Part shown: one piece after another, positions 1-13,391 of the stretch
How positions within the stretch are numbered: position 1 is the first letter of the stretch
Layout: each line of letters starts with the position of its first letter
Source of the DNA: Diphasiastrum complanatum
Taxonomy: Eukaryota > Streptophyta > Lycopodiopsida > Lycopodiales > Lycopodiaceae
Direction: 5' to 3'
DNA length: 64,000 nucleotides
Assembly (NCBI GenBank): GCA_029204225.1
Contig: CM055114.1
Location: 13,826,144-13,890,143 of the forward strand
Notes under the pieces: model-generated
What the model saw: the letters and a program-made list of their open reading frames with translations, nothing else
What the model was told of the DNA's origin: nothing
The model's database searches: none
Translations under genes and position numbers: made by a program

Positions 1-540
<540 letters not shown>

Positions 541-863
541 ACACTCAGCAATGCTACACAAGAAGCGGTATGGTTACGAAGATTGCTTGTGGATTTAGGT
601 CAACCACAGGTGGATGCAACTACTATATCTTGTGATAATCAAAGTTGCATTCACCTTGCCAAAACTCCAGGTTTACATGCTCGAATCAAGCACATCGAAA
701 TACACTACCATTTTGTTTGAGAGGAAAAAATTTATGGAGCCATTGATCTTCTTTTTGTGAATTTGAAGATCAAATGGTAGATATTTTTGCTAAGTCATTA
801 GGTAGATGTAAATTTGAGAGGTTTCGTACTCTATTAGGAATAGAAAAATGTAATTATCATTGA
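541..863 (+). pseudogene. Ty1/copia polyprotein, C-terminal RNase H end
   Basis: The frame from about 541 reads like the end of copia RNase H: it opens with LSNATQEAVWLRRLL, continues with the SCDNQSCIHLAK and HARIKHIEI blocks, and ends with VDIFAKSLGR before a stop near 863. A TGA at 718-720 stands where this family normally has Arg, and a one-base frame change follows. Nothing upstream encodes gag, protease, integrase or RT, so this is a 5'-truncated remnant. It is followed by a purine tract and a TGTTAGAA LTR start, the expected order. Homology is judged from motifs only. Confidence 0.85.
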
Positions 864-870
864 GGGAGAG

Positions 871-1131
871 TGTTAGAAATCAATGATAAACTTCATTGTT
901 ACTATTTACGATGTACATTAATGTTGACAGCTGTGACTAGCTGTCATTCGCCGTAGGCTAGTCTATTAGTCTACTCGTAGGTTTTCTCTCTCTATTAGGG
1001 TTCAGGGTTTATTTGTACATTTTACATTTTGTATAAGCTAATGTGATAGAGTGATGGTGCGTGTTCTTCTTCTGCCTTCTTGTGGTGATTGCTTATGGTG
1101 AATGCTTGATGTTGCATATCTAATTCTTGAC
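871..1131 (+). mobile_element. 3' LTR of the copia remnant (right end approximate)
   Basis: The sequence TGTTAGAAATC starts right after the purine tract TGAGGGAGAG at 861-870, which is the usual polypurine-tract/LTR junction of copia elements. The right end is placed at TTCTTGACA near 1131, an imperfect inverse of the start, and could be off by tens of bases. No 5' LTR partner is in the window. Confidence 0.5.
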
Positions 1132-1351
1132 AAGAAAAAGACAAAAAAGGTGACACCGCATTTTTCCACGAGATTCCTAACAGGCGAAAAATGCGACACT
1201 GTTGTCAACTCCGTGTATTTCTACAGACTGTGTAAAAACATTTGTAAATTTCCAGATTGTGTAAAGACATGGGAAAATCCATAGAATTGGATAGACAATG
1301 GATGAAGATTAAAACCGATTAGTCAATTAGTAAGAAAGAGAATAATCCAAC

Positions 1352-4320
1352 ACTCCCCCTTAATCTGAATCCTTGAATGCCTTGACCTTAAAACTTTTTT
1401 CTACACAAAATCTTCTGTGCGCTTCCAAACTTAATGCTTTGGTTAAAATATTTGTTGTCATATCTTGCATTCTACAGTACTGCAATTTGACCTCTTTGTT
1501 GAGAACTTTGCTTCTGACGAATTGATACTTCAGTTCAATGTGCTTACTCCTAGAATGAAATCTAGGGTTGGTTGATAAAGCAATGGCACTTTGATTATTA
1601 CAAAATAACAAATACAAAAGACCATAGTAGCTCGAAGATATCTCATGACTCTGATAAGAGTCTTCCAATGTGTTACACCAAGATTAGTCATAAACTGACT
1701 AAGAGAGCTGACTGCAAAAGTTATGTCTGGCCTGATATAGATCATGGTGTACATAAGAGATCCTATAATAGAATGGTAAGGATACTCACACATTTGCTGC
1801 TTCTCATGAATTGTTTGGGGACACTGGTCCTTTGACAATTTGCGACCTGGTTCCATTGGTGAGAGAGCTAACATGAAATTCATCAGATTATATCTGACTA
1901 ACATGTTGTAGATGTACCTCTGTTGTGTAATGTAGACAAACTTCTGTTTTTTGTCTTGGTGGATTTGTATACCAAGGTAGAAATGAGCTTTGCCTAGAGT
2001 CTAGTTCTTGATAAGAGATGAATACTCTTTATCCATAGCTTCTTTCTAGAGATCTGAATTAGGCTGATTGAGTACCTCTTGGACAGACGTCGGTTCCTAA
2101 ACAAGATAGGTTGCAGACACGTCGATATACCTCTTAGGTGGTCTGCTAGTCCTTGATGATCTTCTGGGTAATACAAGAAGTTGATCATTTCCATCATACT
2201 ATAGTTGCTAATCTGCAACATCATCATCTTCTGATCCGCCATTGATTTGTTGTTCGTCAAAAGTAGAAGAGCTTGGACCTTCAATAGGAATAGTCGACTG
2301 AGGAACTGGAAAGTTCAATGTGTCAGGAGAATCTGACAGGTCGGTTACATGGGGACTGCCTTTTCCTTTGAGGTCTTGAAACTGATCTTTGGTGAAGATG
2401 ACATCCCGACTAGTGAATATCTTCGACTCGATGGGATCGAACAACTTGTAGGCTTGATCTGAAGTAGTGTAGCTGATGAAAATACATTTGATACTCTGGA
2501 AGTCGAGCTTCATCCTGAGATCATGAGGAATCTATGCAAAAGTAGTACATCCAAAAACTCATAGGTTTGATAAAGAAGGTCTGGTACCTGTCCAAACTTC
2601 GAATGTTGTTTTTTTTTATAGACCTTTAGTAGGACATCTATTCTGAATATATGTTGTTCTGAAACAACTTAAGCCTAGAAGCACTTCGGAAGTGTCGCAT
2701 GTGATAACATGCACTTTGTCGATTCAACTAAGGTTCTGTTCTTTCTCTCAGCAAGACCATTTGACTTAGGCAAATAGGAGGTAATATATCGTTGTTCAAT
2801 GCCATTGTTAAGGCAATACTCCTTGAATTTAGTGGAGATGTATTCTCCCTTGTTATCTGACCCAGTGCTTTGATTCATTTGCTAGTTTGATTCTCAGCAC
2901 GCTCTTTGAATTGTCTGAATTTGATGAAAGTCTCTGATTTCTGTTTAATGAAATAAACAATTATTCTTCTGGAGAATTTGTCAAAAAAAATAATGAAATA
3001 CTTTGCATCTAGCAATGAAGGAGTTTGCATAGGTCCACATATATTTGTATGAACAACATCCAATAGATCTTTTGCTGCATGCCTATGGTTTGATCTAAAA
3101 AGAATCCTAGCCTGCTTTCCAAAGATGCAGCTATGACAGATAGGGATATTGACCTTACCAGAAGGATAGTCGAGATCGAGAACCATGGATTTTTTAAACA
3201 TGTTCAAAACAGATGCATAATTCAAGTGTCCTAAGCAATGATGTCATAGTAATGTTTTATTGATTAGAACAGAGGTTTACAAGGCTTGACTAGATTCAGA
3301 ATAACAATGTGCCAATCTATATAAGTAACTCTGTCTCTTTTCAAATGCAAGAATCTTATTACTCCTATCAATAATTTTGCATTGATTAGATTCGAATTCT
3401 AGCTTATGACCTAAATCTGTGATTCTACTTACTAATAACATATTTGTAGAGAGTTTAGGAATATATAAGACCTTTGATAGTAATTTGAATTGATCATGTT
3501 GAAATTGCAACCTTACAGTACCTTCACCTTCAATAGTGTGAGTACTATTGTCACCAAGATGAACAAATTTCTTTGTGTTGTAAGGCGTGTAGGAGTTGAA
3601 GATCTCACATTGATTGGTCATGTGTTGAATTGCTCCAGAATCTAGAAACCATAAATCATCCAATGATGCACTTTGGTCTTTGACCATGAATGCGCCTTCA
3701 TCCACTTCGACCTGGGGAGATGATGAAACTGTGTCTGCTTGTTAATCAAGTTGCTTGGTTGCATTCTTTACTTGGAGAATTTGGCAATCCTTGATCTCAT
3801 GGTTGTCGTGCTTGCAATACCTGCAAAACATCTTCTTCTTCGATTGTGGATCTGATGATTGTGCTTGACTTTGAGTCTATTTCAGATTCATTGCAGCATT
3901 CTTGGAGCTTTTCTGCTTCTGTCACTTAGAGCCTTTGTTGATAGATAGATCCTGAGAGGAGGAAGTAGACGAAGTGTCTTGACTTTTCCTATTGTCTTCT
4001 TGCAGCAACATAGTAATAACTCTAGTAAGAGTTAAATCTGAGTGTGTCGATATGATCATCACCCAGTTCTCATATGTAGAGGGCAAGCTTGAAAGCAATG
4101 TCATAATTGTGTCTTGATCATCTATAACTGATCTGATAGTGGCCATCTGTTGCAAGAGATTCTTAAATTGGTTAATGTGACCCTAAAGAGAATCACCAGT
4201 AGACATCTTGAAAGTGAAGAATTTCCTTCGTAGATGTAACTTAGTAGTTACGTCCCTCACGTCATATAGTGAGTTCAAGATGTCCCAAACGTCTTTTGAA
4301 GTTTTAGCTTGATGTAGGAT
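1352..4320 (-). mobile_element. Degenerate Ty1/copia element, reverse strand, RT core deleted
   Basis: Read right to left, the copia order is present in broken frames. It starts with a gag UBN2-like segment (about 4316-3920) and a CX2CX4HX4C zinc knuckle near 3800 (CRYCKHDNHEIKDC). Next come protease WFLDSGAIQHMT (3705-3600), the integrase core (3225-2675) and the integrase C-terminal region (2513-2208). The remainder is the end of RT and RNase H (1904-1360). The RT catalytic block with its YVDD box is missing: the sequence jumps near 1985-2010. A purine tract followed by TGTTGGATTA on the reverse strand marks the 3' LTR edge at 1352. The gag N-terminus is cut at about 4320, where transposon copy A begins. 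Many stops and frameshifts; not functional. Confidence 0.85.
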
Positions 4321-4371
4321 TCACAGATAAACGATTTTTTTATCTAATGAAAGAGGGATATTCTCTTATAG

Positions 4372-5553
4372 GTGCTGAAAAAAGACCATAACATTCTCTC
4401 ATGGATATTTAATAGAACATCACATCCTGCCACCATAAAAAATCACATGGAGGGAGTTCCACTCAATATTCCTAGAATTGCCACTTTCAACATTGAATGG
4501 CATTTAGCAGGAGATCTGAAGACATTAAAATGTATGTTCAATGTATCTCATGGTGCTAACTCTAAACACCCTTGTTTATACTGCATGAAAACAACAAAAG
4601 ACATGACAAGGAGTACAAGAATATCAAGAGATCGAGAAGATCCTAATTGGAAACCTGTACTACCGATTCCTCTACGAAATGTTCATATCTGTACATTGCA
4701 TTCGAAAATGCGTATTATAGAAAAAATAATATATCTTCATATCTTGTTTGCATGGAATTCCAAACCAGAGGCCTCTGCAAAGGAAGCTATTTCCAGTTTA
4801 GATGATGTGTTGTCCAAAGCAGACTTACATAAAGGCACGTTAAAATAAAAAAATTTGACAAGTTATCAGGTAAAATAGAAAATATTCCATGCAAGCCGAG
4901 CATTGGAGGATCTAAAGCTCGAAGATTTTTATCAAATTATTCTGGCAAACAATCTAAGGTTCAGTACACGGTTTGAAAAGAAATTATTGCAACAACTCAA
5001 GATTTCGAAGAAGAAGGTTCTACTCGTATACACAAAGTAGAAGTTTGGAAAAAGTTAGACAACATGGTGAAATAATTGAGAAAAGATAAATTGTCAAATA
5101 CTGATGTTCAAAATTATATAGAAAACAACCAATGAATTTGTGGATGCAGTTCAAAGTGCATGGGGTGTTGATCATATAACACATTATATGGTAAGATTTT
5201 GATTTTACAATACGATAGACAAATATGTGCAATTAAATTAAATACTTTTGGTACTAATTTAGATTATGTTTTATGACATGCAGCACATATTACGACATCA
5301 TTTGACATTCTTTGCAAGAAATAGTGGAAGTCTTAGCATATGGTCATTGCAAGGAATGGAAAAATCTCATTGGCAAGCAAGAGCGACATTTCATAAAAGT
5401 ACACAACATGGCGGGACTAGCACAAAAAACAGCTATATACTGCAACTTTTCCAATGGTTTTACAGAAGAATCTAAATTCGTCATAATACAAAATCGACGG
5501 ATTATAAAAAATTTCAAAAAGCATGCAAATTTATACAAGCCAGTAGGCTATAG
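4372..5553 (+). pseudogene. Transposon gene 1, transposase-like, C-terminal half (copy A)
   Basis: The open frame 4372-4848 begins right after a plausible splice acceptor (ATTCTCTTATAG, with CTAATGA upstream as a branch site), so the upstream exons are lost rather than a start codon being here. It contains AGDLKTLKCMFNVSHG followed by KHPCLYCMK, then a frame break near 4848. Coding resumes towards WGVDHITHYM at 5190, followed by a GT-AG intron (5191-5283) and an exon with GMEKSHWQAR and TQHGG. A TAA at about 5474 replaces a CAA present in copy B. The Asp-containing GDLK block plus the CxxC pair resembles DDE-type transposases of uncharacterised eukaryotic elements, but I cannot name a family; the function is inferred mainly from its position in a mobile element. 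Confidence 0.6.
5191..5283 (+). other. Intron in transposon gene 1 (copy A)
   Basis: Begins with GTAAGA after ATATG and ends with CATGCAG before CACATATTACG. The equivalent intron in copy B is 42574-42669. Conserved position and borders support a genuine spliced gene. Confidence 0.7.
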
Positions 5554-5639
5554 ACACACAATAAAATTTTGTATATTAAATAAAAATATTTACAAAGTAC
5601 AATTCAGCAGTATCTAATCTGCTTCCGATATTTTTTCCA

Positions 5640-6150
5640 ATGAAAGTTGCAACTTAGAATCATGTAACAATCATCTAAATTAACACTCGTATCAATAAAA
5701 AATGTATCTATATCTACAATCTTTGATTTTCCAACTTTGTACCACTAGAAGAAACTGCTTCAAAAGTGGAGGGCACAGAGTCCGAATTGTCAGAATATTT
5801 AACAAAAGGAAAAAAACCAAAGCATTCTGAAAATCAACAGATCTACATTTTTTATTATGAATTGGGCACTCATCTACAGACTTGAAATCATTATGTAGCT
5901 TGGTAAACATTTGGTCGAGCTTAGCTTTGTAGATATGCTTTTCGAGTGCCACCAGGTCCAGATAATGAATCATGTCTTTATTCTGAGACCTAAATAACGT
6001 ACTGAACAGAGACTTAAATCTGAGATATATTTCAGAAAATGACTCCACAACAGGGCCCTCAGTTATAGAGGGTAGAATAAAAAGAAAAGGAGAAAAAAGA
6101 GATCTGAAATAGTCCAACCTATCAGGAATACCAAATTCATTATTAAAAAA
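5640..6150 (-). pseudogene. Transposon gene 2, N-terminal fragment (copy A)
   Basis: The reverse-strand frame 6150-5692 encodes a hydrophobic start (LDYFRSLFSPFLFILPS), a middle region (FRSQNKDMIHYLDLVALEKH) and a Cys-containing stretch (ECPIHNKKC). It then runs into a segment shared with B 44211 and below. About 955 bp present in copy B (43050-44003) are deleted, so the acidic middle and the second exon are gone. There is no in-frame ATG at the N-terminus; the first exon may be further right or lost. I do not recognise the protein. It is transcribed divergently from gene 3. Confidence 0.55.
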
Positions 6151-7690
6151 AAATATTCAAAATTAGACATTTTAAACAAAAATAACAGAACTGAAGTAAA
6201 TATCGCTCTCAGGCACAAACCCCAGGTCAGACAAGCACATCAAGGCAACGTGTGTGCTCGAGAGAGAGAGAGATTGAAAGCTGGAGTGTCGGATCCGAGC
6301 GCTAGAACAACGAGCAAGAAAGAAAAGAGATACGAAACGCGCTTGAATGTGATACCGGAGGATGCAGTATCGGCAACAGGCGCGTAATAGTCAACGAGAC
6401 GTAATGAGAGCAAGCGGCGCACTTGAAATTGATATCCGGCAAAGCAATTATAAATTTGTGTGAAAATCCGAACTGAAAAAGACCTATTTATGTAAAAAAT
6501 TTTGCACGTGTGGAGGAGTGGCAAAGGAACACGTGTCCAAATGTGATTGGCCAAAATAAATGCATTGTACCTTGAATGATTGATCTGACATCTATCATGT
6601 GCGAGAATGACATGCGTCGATAAGGGATTCATGCACGTGTCTCAACCCACGTGTTCCTATAATTGGGTCATCATTATCAGTACAGACATTCCACGTGGTC
6701 TAGTCATCTGACGAGACATGTCTCGGCTGTCTTTTCACACGTGCAAAAATTTGCAAAAATTCATTACAAAAAGAAAACAAATTGGATTCAAAATTAGACA
6801 TTTTAAAAAAAAATAACAGAACTGAAGTTCCAAATATCGCTCTCGAGCGTAAACCCTAGGTCCGACAAGCACATCAAATCAACGTACGCTCGAGAGAGAT
6901 ATTTGAAGGTGGAGTATCGGATCCGAGCGCAAGAACAACGAGCAGAAAAGAAAAGGGTTGTGAGACGTGCTCGAATGCGATACCGGACAATGGAGTATCG
7001 GATCCAAGCGCATAATAGCCAATGAGATGTAATGAGAGCAAGCGGCGCACTTGAAATCGATATCCGGCAAAGCAATCGTGAATTTGCGTGAAAATTCGAG
7101 CTCAAAAAGACATATTTATAAAAAAGACTTTTGCACGTGTGGAGGAGTGGCGAAGGAACACATATCGACTTGTGATTGGCCAAATTAAATGCGTCGTACC
7201 TAGTATGATTGATCTGACATCTAACACGTGCGAGAATGACACGTGTCAATTTGGGATTTGCACACGCGTCTTAGCCCACGTGGCCTCATAATTGGGTCAT
7301 CATTGTCAGTATGGACATTCCATGTGGTCTAATCATCTGACGACACATGTCTCGGTTGTCTTTTCACACGTGCAAAAATTTCGTATATATAAGTCCTCGG
7401 AATTTTCATTTTTTTTGGCAAAATTTTTGTTATTAGCTCCCGATATCACTCTCAAGCGCACTCTTTCATCTTTCAAGCTTCTGCCCTCTCACAGTGTGCT
7501 TGAGTCCGATACCGCCTCCTGTGCAATATCGCTTTCAGCGCGCATCTCTTTTCTACAAATAATCTTTGTAGATCTTGCACTTGAAACTGATATTCAGTGC
7601 TGGTATCGATCTCAAGCGCCCTTTCATTGCAAATTTTTTTTGTTTTGATCCACTTTTGTTTTGTTCAGATTTTTTTTTGTTAATTTTCTT
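6151..7690. promoter_or_regulatory. Divergent promoter with duplicated ~628-bp G-box unit (copy A)
   Basis: The intergenic region between gene 2 (-) and gene 3 (+) is two tandem copies of one unit, starting at about 6155 and 6783 with TTCAAAATTAGAC. Each holds several CACGTG palindromes (for example near 6504, 6532, 6629, 6645, 6690, 6737, 7134, 7223, 7238, 7275, 7364). Interspersed are variants of ATATCGCTCTCAAGCGC and its inverse. A TATA box, TATATATAAG, lies at 7384-7393 about 300 bp before the gene 3 ATG, and TATAAATA faces gene 2 near 7112. Several G-boxes intact in copy B are CATGTG or CACATA here. Apparent reverse-strand ORFs in this region (6240-7249) follow the repeat and are not genes. 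Confidence 0.7.
7384..7393 (+). promoter_or_regulatory. TATA box upstream of gene 3 (copy A)
   Basis: TATATATAAG, conserved at 45724-45733 in copy B, followed by a pyrimidine-rich leader of about 300 bp to the ATG. Confidence 0.6.
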
Positions 7691-8826
7691 CTTCCGAGAA
7701 TGATGGCCGAGACCAAATCCATCGCCTGTACCATCACCACTGTACAACCATCCCATTCCCGTGTTCCCCCTGGTACTGGCCGTAGGCATGGCAAGAAGCA
7801 GGTCTGGCTGAGGGAGATCAGAAAACTTCAGAGATCAACTGAATTGTTGATCCTTAGACCTCCTTTCGGCCGATCTGTACGGAATGTCACTCTGTCACTT
7901 TGGCTGGATGTTCATTTTGCCGTGACAGCCATGTAGGCTTTGCAGGGTGCTGCAGAAGATTTTATGTCCCAGTTTTTTGAGGATACTTGTCTTTTGGCAG
8001 TGCATGGTAAGAGTGTCACCATCGTGCCAAAGGATTTCGTCATTCTCAAAAGGCTTTGGGACAGATATTCAAGTCTACATGTTGACAATGCCAGCACCTC
8101 CAAAGACCTGCCTCTGGATAGAACCGACGTGCCTACTACCGCTAGGAGGAAGAGAAAGCAGGCTGTCCCCAAGAAGGCTAGATCTCGAAGGCCAGCTGCT
8201 TCCCTTCCTCCTAGATGTATCTTGGCCAAGAGACCCCGTGTCTTTCTGAGCTCTGAGCTAGATGCTGAAGAATCTGACTCAGATCGAGAATCTTCACCCA
8301 GTCCTCCTCCTGTTATTCGTCCAACTCCTCGGCAAGTTTCATCACCAAAAGTGTTCATTACCCAAGAGAAGCTAGACAGAATAACAGAGAAATCTGTAAA
8401 TATTCTTTCCACTTCTATTTTTGCTCCTTTACATAATCTTTTTGTGAGTATTCCATACGATCCAGCCTAGGTTTTTTTATATTCTGACCATTATAATCAA
8501 TAGGAGGCCTACCTAGCTGACAAAATTGATCTTCTCGATAACTTTTTTGATTTTTTTCTTCCAGATACACGTAGAAGCTTTAGATTAGGTCCCAAATTTT
8601 GTGCCGAGCTAAAAGATAAGACTTCAGAAATTTCAGATGCAATAATAGAGGCCGGAAATTCTTTTTTGCAGAATAGTATTATTTTCGATTCCCATGGTAT
8701 AGTTTTTGTAGTTAGTCCATTTTTCATGGGAGCGATAAAGGCGAAAGAAGCCAATTTTGAGAAGGCTATCTATTTTATTGAGTGCAGTCCTATGGCGAAA
8801 TTTTATTTGATTCCATATGAAAATAA

Positions 8827-8949
8827 GTAAGGATTGCTCTTTTGTTTTTGTTGCTTTAATCTGGATTGTTGCATGCCTCATTGCTTTAATAAAAACAAAT
8901 TTTTTTCATAAATATGAATTTAACGATATTTGTATCTTGGTTGTTGCAG
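8827..8949 (+). other. Intron 1 of gene 3 (copy A)
   Basis: Donor GTAAGG after GAAAATAA and acceptor TTGTTGCAG. Joining restores an open frame through the His-Trp block of the protease domain. Copy B has the same intron at 47160-47282. Confidence 0.75.
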
Positions 8950-9136
8950 TCGGCAATGGAGCCTAAACATTCTTTTTGTAAAGATAAATAAGGAGGGAGT
9001 ATCAAATTTTCTATGTGTAAAATTAAACTCAGCTACAAATACACATAGAGAACTTGATTCTCTACTTCATGATGTCGTTCGGAAAATACTGACAACGACA
9101 ACTTCAATTGGAGATATAACCATTAAATCTCTCAAG

Positions 9137-9251
9137 GTATATTCAATTTATACTTGATATGTATGTATTTCTTTTTTTAATTCAAATGGATCATCATAGC
9201 ATAAATAAAATTTCTATCATAATATTACTAATTTTTGTTCTATATATGCAG
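9137..9251 (+). other. Intron 2 of gene 3 (copy A)
   Basis: Donor GTATAT after TCTCTCAAG and acceptor ATATGCAG, phase 0. Splicing joins the His exon to the Gln/Cys exon. Conserved in copy B at 47470-47583, where the acceptor is TAG. Confidence 0.7.
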
Positions 9252-10004
9252 TGTGTACAACAAAATGACGCTTTTAGTTGTGCATGGTTCATCCTGTACA
9301 ATATGAAGTTATTTTTTGAATGGTATAATTTACAAACGGATGTAGATATTGAAAAGGTAATATTCTATTCATTTGTAGTTCATTTCATTCTGATGCATAT
9401 TTTATTACTATCATTGTTTGTAATTTGCTGATTCTCGTGTTTTGTGAGGACAATTCACTCTTGAGCCGTATACTCCTGATGATGTATATAGATTTCGACA
9501 AGAGTTGATCAGAACCTTTGCCCGGTACGATGTAAGCGTTGCACCTGCAATCGAGGGCCCTCAAAAGGAATTTGTTCATGCCTTAACAGCCTTTCAGGTT
9601 GTTCAGGATGCAGATCTAATTTTATATGATCAAAAAGGAATAAAAGTCCTTCCTAATACAGAGGAAGGCAATTTTGTAGCAGATATTTCTCTTGCCTTAA
9701 AAGACATTGAGGCCCTTCCCGAAACAGAGGAGGGCAAGATTATAGAAGGAGCTGTTGCTTTATCAGTTCCTAATACTGATATAGAAAATATAAAAAAATT
9801 GATTGAATAGAGATCTATTTGTATATAGAGAGACATAAAAAAAAGATACAATCATTTTACTTGTAAACAACCCGTTTATGGGTGTTTTTTTTATTGATAT
9901 CACAATAGATTATTACAATCAGCTTGTGTCCGTAGTCTAATAATGGAATGCAATTTTTCTATAATGATAAAAAGACATTGGCATGTATTTGCTCATAGTG
10001 AATC

Positions 10005-10345
10005 TCAATGTTCTTCCATAAGTTGGATTGTTTTGCCAATATCTCTACATTTGATCTCAAGCTCATGTCTTTTACGTACCTGCATAAAACTAATACAAAG
10101 TTAGTTAGAATTAGTACAAAGTTTGTATTAGAAAGTTTTGATTGAAACTATTCATAAAAGATCGAGTGTTTACAATTACTTACGAGTTTACCATTGAAAA
10201 TGAATCTGAAGTCTAAAAGCACATCATCTTGTAGGAGCAATAGTTCCCGTCGGATGTAGTTTAGACTGCAATCTTCTTCCACCTCAACACATGTGAAAAT
10301 GGCATCATTGTATATAATTTTAATATTTTTTCGTTTTGAATGTCC
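10005..10345 (-). pseudogene. Transposon gene 4, C-terminal fragment (copy A)
   Basis: The reverse-strand exon from about 10345 to 10184 reads VEVEEDCSLNYIRREL and ends at FRFIFNGKL before GTAAGT. A last exon (about 10080-10005) reads VRKRHELEIKCRDIGKTIQL and stops. It aligns with copy B (48339-49700) and with the near-intact copy D (61697-63038). The N-terminal three quarters are missing because copy A ends near 10345. Confidence 0.65.
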
Positions 10346-12230
<1,885 letters not shown>

Positions 12231-12415
12231 AAACGTGGGTTGAGGGGTGAAAGTGGGCATGCCGAGAATCTGAGGTGTGACATATGCAAGAGTCTTAATA
12301 TTGTTTGCTGTATGTGCAGGCTCCTGGGCCAGTGTCTCTCGAAATAGGGACTCCCCACGATGAGATGTGCTACGCGGACATGTAGGACTCATGACCACAT
12401 CAGAATCATTATATC

Positions 12416-12420
12416 ATCTT

Positions 12421-12486
<66 letters not shown>
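12416..12486. repeat. (CT)n-(AT)n microsatellite
   Basis: A short CT tract to about 12435 followed by an AT tract to 12486. Confidence 0.9.
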
Positions 12487-12488
<2 letters not shown>

Positions 12489-12589
12489 TCCCGTGGGCTA
12501 AAAATATAGAGTATTGTGAAACAGATGCCAAAACTTTTATGTATACTGACTCATAGCTACAACGTCAATACCAACTCATATATTGTCCG

Positions 12590-13110
12590 TTCATGACCAT
12601 TTTGAGTTCAAACATCAATGATGATCCAAATTAAACCACATTGAGGAGTAGACATCAATAAGAGGCTCATTGGCCCCACAAGTGACTCGTACGTAACAAG
12701 GGGGTGTCTCTTCTATGAAGACACTAAAGAGGACATGATGTGTAAGCCCTTGGCAGTCCTTGAGTCCTGACGGTTCATAGCATCGAAGAGAGAAAAGAAT
12801 GCTGCTACTTTGAACTCAACACTTCAAAGTGGTTACATTGTTTGAATCCAAATGAACCTCATGCAACCTTTTAGGGTTATTGAGTTTGAAGTAGCGGACA
12901 CACTTTTCTCTCTTTGATGTGGTAAACCATGAGGTTCAAGAACGTCAATGGCCTGCACACCACATGTCTCTTTGGTGTCGTCATTTCTAGACGAAATACC
13001 CAATCGGCATAGACAACTCCATCGTGAAGCCAATTAGCCACCTTTGCATCCTCAATGGATTCATGTCATCATTGATATTGTTGGGGTTATAATTTGTGGT
13101 TAATTATAGA
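12590..13110. repeat. Long imperfect inverted repeat (foldback element)
   Basis: The segment 12590-12822 aligns with the reverse complement of 12880-13110, leaving a loop of about 58 bases. Matching blocks include AACATCAATGATGAT (left) against ATCATTGATATTG (right), AAGAGAGAAAAG against CTTTTCTCTCTTTG, and GCTACTTTGAACTCAA against TTGAGTTTGAAGTAGC. The arms are diverged but collinear. It could be a foldback/MITE remnant or a hairpin-RNA locus. No target duplication was identified. Confidence 0.6.
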
Positions 13111-13211
13111 TGGAAAATTGATTTATATGTTGGTATTGCCCTCGTAGCTTTGACTCAATACCTATAGAAGCTCGGACTATGATATGGGAATCACGCATGC
13201 ACACACACACA
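13111..13211. other. Unassigned spacer before the 520-bp array
   Basis: AT-rich sequence with a short CA tract near 13200. Nothing else recognisable. Confidence 0.3.
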
Positions 13212-13350
13212 TGAATAAATTAAGATCCTACAAATTAGAGTAGCATGAACTAGTAAGTATGAAATATAGATTAAGATATACTATGAATTAGGATAGCATA
13301 AACTAGTAATCATGAAACATAAATGAATGGCATCACACTTACGTGCACAT

Positions 13351-13391
<41 letters not shown>

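Larger units (their letters stand above)
7700..9810 (+). pseudogene. Transposon gene 3: histone H3-like / ULP1-like protease fusion (copy A)
   Basis: Proposed exons are 7700-8826, 8950-9136, 9252-9356 and about 9449-9810, roughly 590 codons. Residues 1-120 match histone H3: a K/R-rich tail, then LREIRKLQRSTELLI, DVHFAVTAM, ALQGAAEDFMSQFFEDTCL and AVHGKSVTIVPKD. A linker follows with a basic stretch (ARRKRKQAVPKKARSRR) and an acidic Ser run (EESDSDRESSPSPPP). The last third resembles C48/ULP1 SUMO proteases: FYLIPYENK, then RQWSLNIL, then QQNDAFSCAWF containing the catalytic-type Cys (9279-9281). The catalytic His is Gln (CAA, 8954-8956) here but His in copy B. Stops at 7934-7936, 8468-8470 and 8501-8503 make this copy non-coding. 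The last intron phase is one base off, so its borders are tentative. Confidence 0.8.
4321..10345 (+). mobile_element. Copy A of the multi-gene DNA transposon (both ends missing)
   Basis: About 6 kb collinear with 41970-48700 of copy B: the same four genes in the same orientations, the same introns, and the same duplicated promoter unit. The left end is lost at the junction with the copia remnant near 4320, and the right end stops inside gene 4 near 10345. Relative to B it lacks the middle of gene 2 (B 43050-44003); the junction carries AACAAT, present at both deletion borders in B. It retains part of gene 1 that is deleted in B. No terminal inverted repeat is preserved here. Confidence 0.85.

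Noticed and set aside
6240-7249. Reverse-strand frames of 130 and 148 codons in the gene 2/gene 3 interval (also 44545-45603)
   Set aside because: They follow the tandem promoter unit in both repeats and both copies, overlap the G-box arrays, and have no conserved start or domain.
7700-8060. Centromeric histone CenH3
   Set aside because: Loop 1 is not extended and the core is closer to ordinary H3; the gene also sits in a transposon and continues into a protease domain.
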